This document shows, one piece after another, positions 8,014 to 16,815 of a stretch of DNA of 64,000 nucleotides. The DNA is taken from positions 434,001 through 498,000 of the forward strand of contig AP009389.1 of NCBI GenBank assembly GCA_000010565.1, given 5' to 3'. Position 1 is the stretch's first letter, and each line of letters opens with the position of its first letter. Below the pieces are notes generated by a model. That model made no database searches. It was not told the DNA's origin and worked only from the letters and a program-made list of their open reading frames with translations. The DNA comes from Pelotomaculum thermopropionicum SI (GTDB lineage Bacteria > Bacillota > Desulfotomaculia > Desulfotomaculales > Pelotomaculaceae). The position numbers and the translations under genes were made by a program.

Positions 8014-8970
8014 ATGAAGAACAAAAACATTGTTTTTACGCTGCTTTTTGCCCTGTTTGCTGTTTTGCTGCCGCTTTTTGTGAAAGCTCCCTATCAGATG
8101 CATATTCTGATTCTGATTATCATCTGGTCGGTTATCGGTACCGCCTGGAACCTGCTGGGCGGGTACGCCGGTCAGGTTTCGTTCGGCCACGCAGCCTTTT
8201 TCGGGCTGGGTGCTTACGCCGCAGGCCTTTTAAAGTTTCATTACGACATTTCCCCGTGGTGGGGAATGCTCTTGGGACCGGTGGCGGCGTCGGTAATTTC
8301 CCTGCCGATCGGGCTGATCTGTTTCAGGCTGAGGGGCCCGTACTTTGCCCTGGCCATGCTGGCCCTGGGCGAAATCTTCCGGCTTCTTTTCACCAACCTT
8401 ACCTCTTTTACAAACGGGGCCAGGGGGATATTGATCATGCCGGAGATAACCGGCAAGATGTTCTATTATTACCTGGGCCTTGCAATGCTGGCCCTGACCC
8501 TGCTGACGACCTACCTGATCGTGCATTCCAAGGTGGGTTACTACCTGGTTTCCATAAGGGAGGACCAGGACGCGGCCACTTCTCTCGGCATACCCACAAC
8601 CAGGTACAAGAACTACGCCCTGCTGCCGAGTGCCTTCTTTACCGGCCTGGCAGGCGCCTTTTACATGAACTACGTGGCCTTTATCGATCCCAATATTGTC
8701 TTTAACCTGTCCAACGTTTCGGTAATGGTTATCCTGGTGGTCATGCTGGGCGGCGTGGCCACAACCTGGGGCCCCACCGTCGGGGCGGCAATGTACATCT
8801 TTCTGGGCGAGCTTTTCCGCACCACGCTGGGTTCGGCAAACGTGCTGGTCTTCGGCATTCTGGTCTGCCTCATCATTATGTTCCTTCCCAACGGGGTGGT
8901 CGGTGAGATTAACATTCTCATGAAGCAGGCGGCGGCGCGGAAAAAAACCAGCCTGGCCGGAGGTGCGTAA
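8014..8970 (+). CDS. livM: Branched-chain amino-acid-type ABC permease (LivM)
   Basis: A 318-residue permease. GTAWNLLGGYAGQVSFGHAAFFGLGAY near residue 50 is the LivM hallmark, and the ATPase-docking loop reads IREDQDAATSLGIPTTRYK. It pairs with LivH in the membrane. The start lies 7 bp after livH, with GAGGTGAG inside the livH end acting as ribosome site. The C-terminus ends in a short basic tail (RKKTSLAGG). Confidence 0.92.
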   Translation: MKNKNIVFTLLFALFAVLLPLFVKAPYQMHILILIIIWSVIGTAWNLLGGYAGQVSFGHAAFFGLGAYAAGLLKFHYDISPWWGMLLGPVAASVISLPIGLICFRLRGPYFALAMLALGEIFRLLFTNLTSFTNGARGILIMPEITGKMFYYYLGLAMLALTLLTTYLIVHSKVGYYLVSIREDQDAATSLGIPTTRYKNYALLPSAFFTGLAGAFYMNYVAFIDPNIVFNLSNVSVMVILVVMLGGVATTWGPTVGAAMYIFLGELFRTTLGSANVLVFGILVCLIIMFLPNGVVGEINILMKQAAARKKTSLAGGA

Positions 8971-8971
8971 G

Positions 8972-9691
8972 ATGAGCTACTTCGAGGTAAAAGATATAAC
9001 TAAAAAATTCGGCGGGCTTACGGCAGTTTCCAGCCTGAGCTTTACGGTTGAAAAAGGCGAGATTTTCGGCATAATCGGGCCGAACGGGTCGGGCAAGACC
9101 ACCGTGTTTAACCTGATCAGCCGCTTTTTCCCGCTTACGGCAGGAGAGATTTACTTTAAAGGAAAGAGGATCGATCAACTGCCGGCCCATAAAATATGCG
9201 AGATAGGCATCGGCCGGACTTTCCAGGTGGTTAAGCCTTTAAGGCGCATGACCGTTCTTGAGAACGTCATGGCGGGGGCCTTTCTGCGGACGAACAGCAT
9301 GGGCAGGGCCAGGCACAGGGCCGAAGAGATAATAGATTTTTGCGGGCTTACGAGGTACAAGGAGCGCGAGGCGAAAAGCCTGCCCATACCGCTCAGAAAA
9401 AGGCTGGAGATTGCCAGGGCCCTTGCCACCGGGCCGGAACTGCTCCTTCTGGACGAAACCTGCGCCGGTCTCAACCCCAAGGAGTCGGAGGAGGCGATAG
9501 AGCTGATCCGGAAAATTCGCGACACCGGCATTACGATTATTATTATCGAGCACATCATGAAGGTGATGATGGGTATTTCCGACAGAATCCTGGCAATTAA
9601 CTTCGGCAGGCAGATAGCACTGGGTAAACCGCAGGAAGTGGCCAACCATCCTGAGGTAATTAAAGCGTATCTGGGTGATGCTTATGCTTAA
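8972..9691 (+). CDS. livG: ABC transporter ATP-binding protein (LivG)
   Basis: A 239-residue ATPase with Walker A GPNGSGKTT and Walker B LLLLDETCAGL; the LIEHIMKVMMGISDRI-like segment near the C-terminus is typical of LivG. The ABC signature reads LPIPLRKRLEIARAL, departing from LSGGQ as in several LivG proteins. ATG 8972 follows GGAGGTG placed within the end of livM; an upstream GTG overlaps that site and is less likely. It forms a heterodimer with LivF to drive uptake. Confidence 0.92.
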   Translation: MSYFEVKDITKKFGGLTAVSSLSFTVEKGEIFGIIGPNGSGKTTVFNLISRFFPLTAGEIYFKGKRIDQLPAHKICEIGIGRTFQVVKPLRRMTVLENVMAGAFLRTNSMGRARHRAEEIIDFCGLTRYKEREAKSLPIPLRKRLEIARALATGPELLLLDETCAGLNPKESEEAIELIRKIRDTGITIIIIEHIMKVMMGISDRILAINFGRQIALGKPQEVANHPEVIKAYLGDAYA

Positions 9692-10388
9692 AGTTCAGGG
9701 CATTGACGTAAGTTACAGGGATATTCAGGTGCTGTGGGACGTTTCTTTTGAGGTGAACGAGGGGGAACTGGTGGTCCTGCTGGGAGCCAACGGTTCCGGC
9801 AAAACTACCACCTTGAATGCCATATCCGGGTTGCTTCCGGTGAAAAAGGGCACCATTGAGTTTTTGGGGCAGGACATAACCAAACTGCCCGGCTATAAAG
9901 TCGCGGAGCTGGGCATCATCCACGTGCCGGAGGGAAGGCGCCTTTTCCCGGAAATGACCGTGCGCGAAAACCTTGAGATGGGCTCCCTTTTTCCTGAAGC
10001 AAAGGCAAAAAGGAAAGAAACCATGAAAAAAGTCTTTGAGCTTTTCCCGGTGCTGGAGGAAAGGCAGAACCAGGAGGCCGGCACCCTGAGCGGCGGGCAG
10101 CAGCAGATGCTGGCGCTGGGCCGGGGGCTGATGGCACTGCCGAAGCTGCTCATCATGGATGAGCCGTCTTTGGGCCTTGCCCCGGTGCTGGTAAAGCAAA
10201 TATTTGAAAAAGTAAAGGACATTAACGGCCAGGGGGTGACCGTCCTGCTGGTCGAGCAGAACGTGGTGCAGTCCTTGAACCTGTGCCATCGCGCCTACGT
10301 GCTGGAAAACGGCAGGGTGATCCTGCAGGGGAGCGGGAAGGAGCTGCTGGAAGACCCGCACGTAAAGGAAGCCTACCTGGGCATGTAA
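9684..10388 (+). CDS. livF: ABC transporter ATP-binding protein (LivF)
   Basis: A 234-residue ATPase with Walker A GANGSGKTT, signature LSGGQQQMLALGRGLM and Walker B LLIMDEPSLGLAP; the LAP after the Walker B box is characteristic of LivF. It overlaps the end of livG, implying translational coupling. Starts at 9675, 9678 and 9684 are all possible; 9684 gives the family's usual length and has GGGTG about 6 bases upstream. Last gene of the operon; a terminator hairpin follows. Confidence 0.9.
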   Translation: MLKVQGIDVSYRDIQVLWDVSFEVNEGELVVLLGANGSGKTTTLNAISGLLPVKKGTIEFLGQDITKLPGYKVAELGIIHVPEGRRLFPEMTVRENLEMGSLFPEAKAKRKETMKKVFELFPVLEERQNQEAGTLSGGQQQMLALGRGLMALPKLLIMDEPSLGLAPVLVKQIFEKVKDINGQGVTVLLVEQNVVQSLNLCHRAYVLENGRVILQGSGKELLEDPHVKEAYLGM

Positions 10389-10401
10389 AGGGCGTTAAAA
10401 A

Positions 10402-10428
10402 GGGGCCGCCTGTTTTCAGGGCGGCCTC
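10402..10428 (+). terminator. Terminator hairpin after livF, left flank of repeat copy 1
   Basis: GGGCCGCC-type arms (GGCCGCC at 10404-10410, GGCGGCC at 10420-10426) around TGTTTTCAG. No T run follows because the structured repeat begins at about 10432. An almost identical hairpin with a T run is found on the far side of the repeat (10685-10714). Confidence 0.6.
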
Positions 10429-10431
10429 ATA

Positions 10432-10685
10432 TTGTTGACAAAGTCCCCCCGGTGGCTGAAGCCGCTTGGCTCAGAATGCTTCGCGTCGGGTGAACTATGG
10501 CTCACTTCGGGCGGAATTGGGCCGCCCTCAACTCACCGTCCTGGCTCGGTGAGGGCTGGCGCGGACGTCCTGTCCGCGCCCCAATTCCGCAACCTCAGTT
10601 TCGCCAAGTTCACCTAACGACGCTACGCAACAGAGCAGCGTCTTCAGCCACCGGCGGCTTTTATGGCAGTTTATCTTCAGTCTGA
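10432..10685. repeat. 254-bp structured dispersed repeat, copy 1
   Basis: It begins TTGTTGACAA and ends TCTTCAGTCTGA, and matches the copy at 18123-18377 with about ten substitutions and one single-base indel. Nested inverted repeats are visible: CCGGTGGCTGAAG near the left end pairs with CTTCAGCCACCGG near the right, GCGGAATTGGG pairs with CCAATTCCGC, and the centre has hairpins CTCACCG/CGGTGAG and GGCGCGGAC/GTCCGCGCC. The whole element could fold into a long branched stem. It carries no credible gene and no transposase; both copies end in a flanking terminator hairpin. It could be a MITE-like mobile element or a structured RNA. Confidence 0.85.
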
Positions 10686-10714
10686 GGCCGCCTGTTTCAA
10701 GGCGGCCTTTTTCC
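10685..10714 (+). terminator. Terminator hairpin, right flank of repeat copy 1
   Basis: AGGCCGCC and GGCGGCCT arms around TGTTTCAA, followed by TTTTT. It closely repeats the hairpin left of the element, so it may be the original livF terminator or a target duplication. Confidence 0.7.
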
Positions 10715-10737
10715 GGCGGAAATGTTTTCTGAAAGGT

Positions 10738-11025
10738 TCAGCTTCCTGCAGGGCCGGCCGGAGCTTTCCTGTCCAGCCCGGCCACGAACACCAGGATCCT
10801 GGCCACGGCCTGATACAGCCGGGGCGGTATTTCCACCCCGATTCCCAGGTCGTGCAGGGTTCTGGCCAGGGCCTCGTCCTGATAAACCGGCACGCCGGCC
10901 TGTTCTGCAATTTCCTTAATCTTTTTTGCCTTCAGCCCCCGGCCGGCGGCCACGACCACCGGGGCGCCGTTTTTACCCGCCTCGTAACGCAGGGCAGCGG
11001 CAACTTCCTTGCGCAGGTCGTCCAT
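10738..11025 (-). CDS. FlhB C-terminal-domain-like protein (YlqH family)
   Basis: A 95-residue soluble protein matching the cytoplasmic C-terminal domain of the flagellar export switch FlhB without its membrane part (AALRYEAGKNGAPVVVAAGR, then IKEIAEQAGVPVYQD). Stand-alone versions (ylqH in Bacillus) are common in Firmicutes and of unclear role. ATG 11025 has an AAAGGTGG ribosome site; the open frame extends farther upstream into the preceding gene without support. It forms a pair with the FliK-like gene 13 bp upstream, the same order as ylqG-ylqH. Confidence 0.8.
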   Translation of the reverse strand: MDDLRKEVAAALRYEAGKNGAPVVVAAGRGLKAKKIKEIAEQAGVPVYQDEALARTLHDLGIGVEIPPRLYQAVARILVFVAGLDRKAPAGPAGS

Positions 11026-11038
11026 AAAAAAACCACCT

Positions 11039-11638
11039 TTAAATCTTCCGGTCGAGAAGGTGCGCCTGAAATTTGGGCAAAAGCTCTTCGGCAATGGCTT
11101 TCAGCTCGCCCCTGACCAGGCTGGACAGGGACACCTCGGCAAAGCCTATTTCCTGAAGGCTTTCTTTAAGTTCGGGAAAATTTTCGGCAAGCATTCTTGA
11201 GGCCGCCTCGTTTTCGGTGAAATACCTGACCGACAGAAGTTCATCCCGCCAGGACAGGCCGGCCCAAAGCCTTCCCAGGTTTTCCGTGACCAGGCAGATG
11301 AAAACGTCCGACGCCGGGGCGCGGGCGGCGGCCTTTCCGGCCCTGCCCCCGCCGGTCCGGGCAAAAAACCTGGCCTCCCTGAAGAGTTCCGAGCGCAAAG
11401 GGAGCGGGATAAAGGGCGGAAGTTGAGAGGCTTCGTCCGCAGGCTGCCCGGCTTTCTGCAGGGCCGGCTGTTCCGGCGCAGGGCCGGCGCCCGAGGCAGC
11501 CCTTAAGGCGCTTTTAAAGGCCGCCGGAGCTTCGCCCGGAAGGCGCGGCGGGCCCTCCGCCTTCGCTATCCGGGTCGTTTTGGACGTGCTTTGGCTGGCC
11601 AGCTCTAACAGCAGGCCGGTCAGGGCGTTGATGTTCAT
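11039..11638 (-). CDS. FliK C-terminal-like protein (YlqG type)
   Basis: A 199-residue protein. The first half is low-complexity, rich in Ala, Pro and Gly. The second half (from about residue 95) resembles the C-terminal domain of the flagellar hook-length control protein FliK: VFICLVTENLGRLWAGLSWRD, then SVRYFTENEAASRMLAENFPELKESL. The pairing with a FlhB-C-like gene matches the Bacillus ylqG-ylqH pair, and FliK and FlhB-C are known partners in flagellar export. No flagellar operon is near. ATG 11638 fits GGGGATGA better than the ATG three codons upstream. Exact role unknown. Confidence 0.65.
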   Translation of the reverse strand: MNINALTGLLLELASQSTSKTTRIAKAEGPPRLPGEAPAAFKSALRAASGAGPAPEQPALQKAGQPADEASQLPPFIPLPLRSELFREARFFARTGGGRAGKAAARAPASDVFICLVTENLGRLWAGLSWRDELLSVRYFTENEAASRMLAENFPELKESLQEIGFAEVSLSSLVRGELKAIAEELLPKFQAHLLDRKI

Positions 11639-11836
11639 GCCGTTCATCCCCGCAGCAACAGTTCTGCCTGTATATTCAATCGGCTCCGGTTCGGTTTTTT
11701 TAAAGGGGCAGGGCCGCCTTTTTTTAGGGGCCGGGCAGGGATATTTTGTTAAAGGAAAGAATTTAACAAGTAAAAAATATGCTTTTGCCTGGAAAAAATT
11801 TTCTCAGGGAAAGCGGCTGAGTGTGAGGTGCAGGAT

Positions 11837-12529
11837 ATGGAACTGGCAATGATCTTTTCCACTGCCTTTGTTGTGGGCTTTTCGGGGGCCATGATGCCCG
11901 GCCCGCTTCTTACCGTCACCGTCGGGGAGAGCGCCCGCCGGGGTTTTGTTGCGGGCCCGCTTCTGGTTCTGGGCCACGGCATTCTTGAACTGGCCCTTAT
12001 TCTCGCCCTGGCCGGCGGGCTTTCAAGCTTTTTTAAAAAGACCGGCGTGTCGCATACGGTGGCGGTGCTTGGCGGCGCCTTTCTGATTTACATGGGCTAC
12101 GGCATGGCCAGGGACGCCTTCTACAAAAGGGTTTCCCTGGCCGCGGCCGGCCCGGCGGGAGAAGGCTGCGGGAATCCGGGCGGTGCCGGCGTGGAGAAGG
12201 AGGCATTGAAAGGCGCCGGCGGGGTGCGGCTACACCCGGTCCTGGCGGGCGTTTTGACCAGCGTCTCAAACCCCTACTGGACGCTCTGGTGGGCTACCGT
12301 CGGCCTGGGTTACATTACCCTTTCCCTGCGCAGCGGCTTTGCCGGCCTGGCCTCTTTCTTTACCGGCCACATTCTGGCCGACCTGGTCTGGTACAGCCTG
12401 ATTGCGGCGGCGGTGGCGGGGGGGCGAAAATTTTTAAAAGAAGGGGTTTACCGGGGTGTCCTGGTGGTCTGCGGGGTTTTCCTGATCGGGCTGGGCGGCT
12501 ATTTTCTTTATTTCGGCCTTTTTACATGA
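11837..12529 (+). CDS. LysE/RhtB-family exporter
   Basis: A 230-residue membrane protein with about six hydrophobic segments. The family signature lies at the N-terminus (FSGAMMPGPLLTVTVGESARRG), with SVSNPYWTLWW in the second half. LysE/RhtB proteins export amino acids or related small molecules. A hydrophilic, glycine-rich loop (about residues 90-125) splits the two halves. ATG 11837 has GTGAGGTG upstream. The substrate cannot be inferred from the context. Confidence 0.85.
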   Translation: MELAMIFSTAFVVGFSGAMMPGPLLTVTVGESARRGFVAGPLLVLGHGILELALILALAGGLSSFFKKTGVSHTVAVLGGAFLIYMGYGMARDAFYKRVSLAAAGPAGEGCGNPGGAGVEKEALKGAGGVRLHPVLAGVLTSVSNPYWTLWWATVGLGYITLSLRSGFAGLASFFTGHILADLVWYSLIAAAVAGGRKFLKEGVYRGVLVVCGVFLIGLGGYFLYFGLFT

Positions 12530-12599
12530 AGGCTGCGTTAAATGTTAAAAATATCATAAAAAGGCAAGTGAATAACAGCGGGAAAGGGGGAAACAAAGC

Positions 12600-14000
12600 A
12601 TGTCTGTGGTTATTTGCGGGGTGTGCCCGCACCCTCCCATTGCGGTGCCCGAGGTGGGCCGTGAGGAATCGGCCGCAGTGGAGGCCACCCAGAAGGCGCT
12701 GGTGGAACTGGGCCGGCGGGTAAGGGAAAGCGGTGCCGAAACGGTGGTGATCATTTCTCCTCACGCCCCGGTTTTTCAGGATGTTGCCGGAATTAACAAG
12801 ACTCCCCTGCTGAGGGGTGACTTTGGAAGTTTCAGGGCGCCGCACGTGCGGTTCGAGCTGACAAACGACCTGTCCCTGGCCGGCGAGATCATCAGGGCGG
12901 CCGGAGAAACGGAACTGCCGGCGGTTGAGCTGACCGGGGAAATGGAAAGGCGGTACGGCATTTCCCTGCGCCTCGACCACGGCGTTACCGTGCCTGTTTA
13001 TTTCCTGCGCAAGGCGGGGGTGAAGTTGCCCCTGGTGCACGTCTCCATGGCGATAGCCCCGCCTGAAAAGCTGTATTCCTTCGGGCTGGCCGTGCGCAAG
13101 GCGGCGGAGTCGCTTGGGCGCAGAACGGCCCTGCTGGCCAGCGGGGACCTGTCCCACTGCCTCAGCCCGGATGCGCCGGGCGGCTACAACCCGCGGGGCA
13201 GGGAGTTTGACGAGCAGATTGCCCGGTTGCTGGCCTGCCCTGACGTGGAGGGAATCATCCGGATGGACCGGTCCCTGGTTGACCAGGCGGGGGAATGCGG
13301 CTACCGCTCGATTGTAATGATGCTGGGGGCCCTGGACGGCTACGAGGTGAAGGCCGAAGTGCTCTCTTACGAAGGCCCGTTCGGGGTGGGCTACCTGACC
13401 GCCTCCCTGCTACCCGGCGCCGCAAACACGGAGCGATCCTTTCTGGCGAAGCTGCGCTCCGAGCGGCGGAAAGAGGTGGCGCGCCGCCGGGCCGGGGAGA
13501 GCTTTCTGGTCAGGCTGGCCCGCGAGACTCTGGAAAGTTATATTAAAGGCCGGCCCCGGCCGGAAATAGGCGAGGTGCCGGATGAGTTCAAGGGGCGGGC
13601 GGGCGTTTTTGTCTCGATTAAGAAGCACGGAAGCTTGCGCGGCTGCATAGGGACGATTGAGCCGGTGCAGTCCAGCATTGTGGAGGAGGTTGCCGCCAAC
13701 GCCATCAGCGCCGGGGTCAACGACCCGCGCTTTCAGCCGGTTGGCGAGGATGAACTGGACGACCTGGAATATTCCGTCGACGTGCTAAAGCCCCCGGAGC
13801 CCGTCGGCGGCCTGGACGAACTGGACCCGAAAAGGTACGGCGTGGTGGTCCGGGCCGGCCGCAGGAAGGGCCTTTTGCTTCCCGACCTGGAGGGGATCGA
13901 CACCGCCGCCGAGCAGGTGGCCATAGCCCGCCGGAAGGCCGGCATCGGGCCGGACGAACCCGTTCAGCTGGAAAGGTTCGAAGTGGTCAGGTACAGGTAA
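12600..14000 (+). CDS. AmmeMemoRadiSam B-A fusion (MEMO1 + AMMECR1)
   Basis: A 466-residue cytoplasmic fusion. Residues 1-270 are a MEMO1/class III extradiol-dioxygenase-like domain with conserved His sites CPHPPIAVPE, ISPHAPVFQD and LASGDLSHCL. Residues 285-466 are an AMMECR1 domain with the hallmark LRGCIGTIEP. The next gene is a radical SAM enzyme, giving the three-part AmmeMemoRadiSam set. These domains co-occur across anaerobes and archaea and no reaction is established for the bacterial set; a radical modification of a protein or nucleic acid is a guess. The ATG has GGGAAAGGGGG upstream. Confidence 0.88.
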   Translation: MSVVICGVCPHPPIAVPEVGREESAAVEATQKALVELGRRVRESGAETVVIISPHAPVFQDVAGINKTPLLRGDFGSFRAPHVRFELTNDLSLAGEIIRAAGETELPAVELTGEMERRYGISLRLDHGVTVPVYFLRKAGVKLPLVHVSMAIAPPEKLYSFGLAVRKAAESLGRRTALLASGDLSHCLSPDAPGGYNPRGREFDEQIARLLACPDVEGIIRMDRSLVDQAGECGYRSIVMMLGALDGYEVKAEVLSYEGPFGVGYLTASLLPGAANTERSFLAKLRSERRKEVARRRAGESFLVRLARETLESYIKGRPRPEIGEVPDEFKGRAGVFVSIKKHGSLRGCIGTIEPVQSSIVEEVAANAISAGVNDPRFQPVGEDELDDLEYSVDVLKPPEPVGGLDELDPKRYGVVVRAGRRKGLLLPDLEGIDTAAEQVAIARRKAGIGPDEPVQLERFEVVRYR

Positions 14001-14025
14001 TATTTTTATCAAAGGGGTTTTGCCG

Positions 14026-15036
14026 GTGTACGAGGCCTTTTATTACGAAAAGAAGGAGCAGAAACTGGCCGCCTGCCGCCTCTGCCCGAAGATGTGCACC
14101 ATCCGGGACGGCAGGTCCGGCTTCTGCCGGGTCAGGCAGAACCGGGACGGAACGCTTTACGCCGCCAACTACGGGAAGGTGACCTCATGCGGTCTTGACC
14201 CGATTGAAAAGAAGCCGCTGTACCATTTTTACCCGGGCTCACTCATCCTTTCCTTCGGCACGCTGGGCTGTAATTTGCGGTGCGGTTTCTGCCAGAACTG
14301 GACCATAGCCCACGGGGATCCCGATGCGGCCGAAATTACCCCGGAGCAGGCCGTGGAAATGGCCCTTCAGCAAACCGGGCGGGGCCTTCCCAATGTGGGC
14401 ATAGCCTACACCTACTCAGAGCCCTTCATGTGGTACGAGTTTGTCTGGGACACCGCCCGCCTGGCCAGGAAAGCCGGACTGAAAAATGTGCTGGTAACCA
14501 ACGGGTACGTCAACGAGACGCCGCTGCGCGATATCCTTCCCTACATTGACGCCATGAACATAGACGTTAAGGGCTTTACGGACGGCTATTACCGTGAAAA
14601 TTGCGCGGGCAGGCTGGAGCCGGTGCTGCGGACGGTGGAGATTTGCCGCGCCGGATGCCACGTTGAGCTTACCACCCTGCTGGTAACCGGTTTGAACGAT
14701 TCCGCCGGGGAAATTGAGAGGCTGGTGGACTGGGTGGCTTCCCTCGACCCGGAAATTCCGCTGCACTTTTCACGGTACTTTCCCAACTTTGAGGTGAGCT
14801 TGCCGCCCACTCCGCTGAAGACTCTGAAGATGGCGCAGGAAATAGCGCTTAAAAAGCTCGCCTACGTTTATATAGGCAATGCGCCGGAACTGGGGGCCGG
14901 CGACACCTACTGCCCTTCCTGCGGCGAGGAGGTAATCAGCAGGGTGGGCTACAGCACCAGGGCCGTAGGCCTGGACGGGAAAAAGTGCAGGTCCTGCGGG
15001 AAGGAGATCAGGATAGCCGGCGAAGTTACCGGGTGA
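14026..15036 (+). CDS. amrS: AmmeMemoRadiSam radical SAM enzyme
   Basis: A 336-residue radical SAM protein related to pyruvate formate-lyase activating enzymes. An N-terminal cysteine cluster (CRLCPKMCTIRDGRSGFCRV) precedes the radical SAM CxxxCxxC motif CNLRCGFCQNW at about residue 85. The C-terminal 50 residues hold two CPSCGEE/CRSCGKE zinc-ribbon-like pairs. It binds a 4Fe-4S cluster and cleaves S-adenosylmethionine to a radical; the target is unknown. GTG 14026 is preferred because AAAGGGG is too close to the TTG at 14020. It lies 25 bp after the MEMO-AMMECR1 fusion and is probably cotranscribed with it. Confidence 0.88.
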   Translation: MYEAFYYEKKEQKLAACRLCPKMCTIRDGRSGFCRVRQNRDGTLYAANYGKVTSCGLDPIEKKPLYHFYPGSLILSFGTLGCNLRCGFCQNWTIAHGDPDAAEITPEQAVEMALQQTGRGLPNVGIAYTYSEPFMWYEFVWDTARLARKAGLKNVLVTNGYVNETPLRDILPYIDAMNIDVKGFTDGYYRENCAGRLEPVLRTVEICRAGCHVELTTLLVTGLNDSAGEIERLVDWVASLDPEIPLHFSRYFPNFEVSLPPTPLKTLKMAQEIALKKLAYVYIGNAPELGAGDTYCPSCGEEVISRVGYSTRAVGLDGKKCRSCGKEIRIAGEVTG

Positions 15037-15140
15037 AATTTCAGCGGTACAGGACGAAATTCACGGTGTCCCTGGCCTTGCTCGCACTGCCTTTTTAGAA
15101 TATTTTAATAAAAAAAGCGTTTTAAAGGGGTGAGACAGTT

Positions 15141-16127
15141 TTGCCGGCCAACCTGACACCCCAGTACTACGAGGCGGAGGAAGCCTACAAGAAAGCCGTT
15201 ACCATCGAAGAAAAAATAGCCGCGCTGGAAGAGATGCTGGCGGTTATTCCCAAGCACAAGGGCACGGAAAAAATGCAGGCCGACATTAAAAGGCGCCTGT
15301 CCAGGCTCAGGGAAGAGGGTCAGAAAAAAGCCAGGACCGGCCGCACCGACCCCTTTTTTGTTGAGAAGCAGGGAGCCGGCCAGGTGGTGCTGCTGGGCTT
15401 TCCCAATACCGGCAAGTCTTCCCTGCTGGCGGCCATGACCAGGGCCAGGCCGAAGGTGGCGGATTACCCCTTTACCACCACCCTGCCCCAGGCCGGGATG
15501 ATGCCCTACCAGGACATTTTGATTCAACTGGTGGACACCCCGCCGGTGGCGGAAGGGATGATCCCGGCCGGCCTGTCCGGCGTGTTGCGCAACGCCGACG
15601 CTCTGCTGCTTCTCGTCGATGCCGCCTCCGACGGCTGCCTGGAACAGGTGCAGTTCTGCCTTGACTTTTTAAAAGAAAAGAAAATTCTGCGGGAAGAATT
15701 ATCTGCCGGACGCGGGGTAACCCCGGACCGGCTGCTGGTGCTGGCCGCCAGGGCCGACCTGCCCGGCAGCCAGGACAATATACAGTTTATCAGGGATTTT
15801 CTGGGGGAGAGCGGCTGGGGGCAGATTGAAGTAATGCCGGTTTCCGCCGTTACCGGGCTGGGCCTTGAGGCGCTGCGTGAGAAGGTTTTCGAAATGCTTA
15901 AGGTTATCCGCATTTACACCAAGGTGCCGGGAAAGGAGCCGGATATGAACACGCCGTTTATTTTAAAACAGGGCAGCACCGTGGTGGAGCTTGCCGAAGC
16001 CATTCACCGGGACCTGCCGCGTCTGATGAAGGCGGCCAGGGTATGGGGCTCGGCCCGCTTCGAGGGCCAGTCGGTTACCCGCGACTACGTTTTGCACGAC
16101 CGGGACATAGTTGAAATAAGCCGTTAG
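15141..16127 (+). CDS. TGS-domain GTPase, DRG/Obg-like
   Basis: A 328-residue GTPase. A charged helical N-terminus (1-75) is followed by a G domain with G1 GFPNTGKSS, the switch segment DYPFTTTLPQAGM and G3 VDTPP. The usual NKxD position reads AARAD, so nucleotide specificity may be relaxed. A C-terminal TGS domain (from about 265) ends YVLHDRDIVEI. Related DRG/Obg proteins act with ribosomes or stress signalling; the client here is unknown. The TTG start has a good AAAGGGGTGAG site. Confidence 0.8.
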   Translation: MPANLTPQYYEAEEAYKKAVTIEEKIAALEEMLAVIPKHKGTEKMQADIKRRLSRLREEGQKKARTGRTDPFFVEKQGAGQVVLLGFPNTGKSSLLAAMTRARPKVADYPFTTTLPQAGMMPYQDILIQLVDTPPVAEGMIPAGLSGVLRNADALLLLVDAASDGCLEQVQFCLDFLKEKKILREELSAGRGVTPDRLLVLAARADLPGSQDNIQFIRDFLGESGWGQIEVMPVSAVTGLGLEALREKVFEMLKVIRIYTKVPGKEPDMNTPFILKQGSTVVELAEAIHRDLPRLMKAARVWGSARFEGQSVTRDYVLHDRDIVEISR

Positions 16128-16245
16128 CATTTCCGTTTCCGGCCCTGTTTCATTAAGTCTGCCGGCAGGAGGGCCGGCAAGGTTGAAACAGCGGGCAAGA
16201 ACAGGATAGCCGTTTACCCCGGGCCTGCCGGCGGGATATGAGTTC

Positions 16246-16274
16246 TGGCCGCCTAACACGCCGGCCATTTTTTT
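16246..16274 (+). terminator. Intrinsic terminator after TGS GTPase
   Basis: TGGCCG and CGGCCA arms around a 10-nt loop are followed by a run of seven to eight T. Confidence 0.6.
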
Positions 16275-16694
16275 AATGCTTCGTCCGGGGTATCTCCCGT
16301 GGCGGTGGCCCTTAGCGGCTCGCAGCGAGCAATATAATTATAATTTATTATCGTATAATTTAATTGTCACAGGGAGTTTATAGATCAACTGTTTTCACCA
16401 CCTGTACTTTCTCGAGCAGATTATACCATAAAAATGAGCGGTTCAATCATGCACGTTTTAAGCGCCGTCCGGCCAACCCGGAAGCGGAGGCGGCTTTACG
16501 CCGGGAGGGCGACGGTGGAAGTCAGGGCCAGGGAGATCCCGGGCAGGCGGAATCCTTTCTCTGTGGCTGAAAAATTTGTGTAATATTATGCCTGCTGCGG
16601 TGCATATTCATATTGTTACAGGGGGCAGGCCGGTCCAGTTTTTCGGGGGCAAAGTATAAAAGCGGGAAATGCTGGTTAGGATATGGACAACGGA

Positions 16695-16720
16695 AAGGGG
16701 TGGCATTAAAACCACCCCTT
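16695..16720. other. Stem-loop upstream of glycosyltransferase
   Basis: AAGGGGTGG and CCACCCCTT form perfect 9-bp arms around CATTAAAA. No T run follows on either strand, so it may be an operator or a leader hairpin. Confidence 0.5.
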
Positions 16721-16774
16721 GTGATGTGGAGCTGGCTAATTTTAACAATAAAGTTTTTTAAAATGTGTTGAAAA

Positions 16775-16815
16775 CTGAAGAAGGAATTTTTCTATATTAG
16801 CAGAACCTTCTTCAG
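16775..16815 (+). other. Second leader stem-loop of glycosyltransferase
   Basis: CTGAAGAAGG and CCTTCTTCAG are perfect 10-bp arms with a 21-nt AT-rich loop, ending about 40 nt before the start codon. It could be a regulator binding site or a translational control hairpin. Confidence 0.5.

Noticed and set aside
10432-10617. Open frame inside repeat copy 1, with a similar frame in copy 2 (18120-18377)
   Set aside because: Similarity between the two frames only reflects the DNA repeat. The sequence is explained by inverted repeats; no ribosome site is present and the two frames end differently.
16434-16583. 49-codon frame in the 16275-16857 intergenic region
   Set aside because: No ribosome site and arginine-rich translation with no recognisable features.
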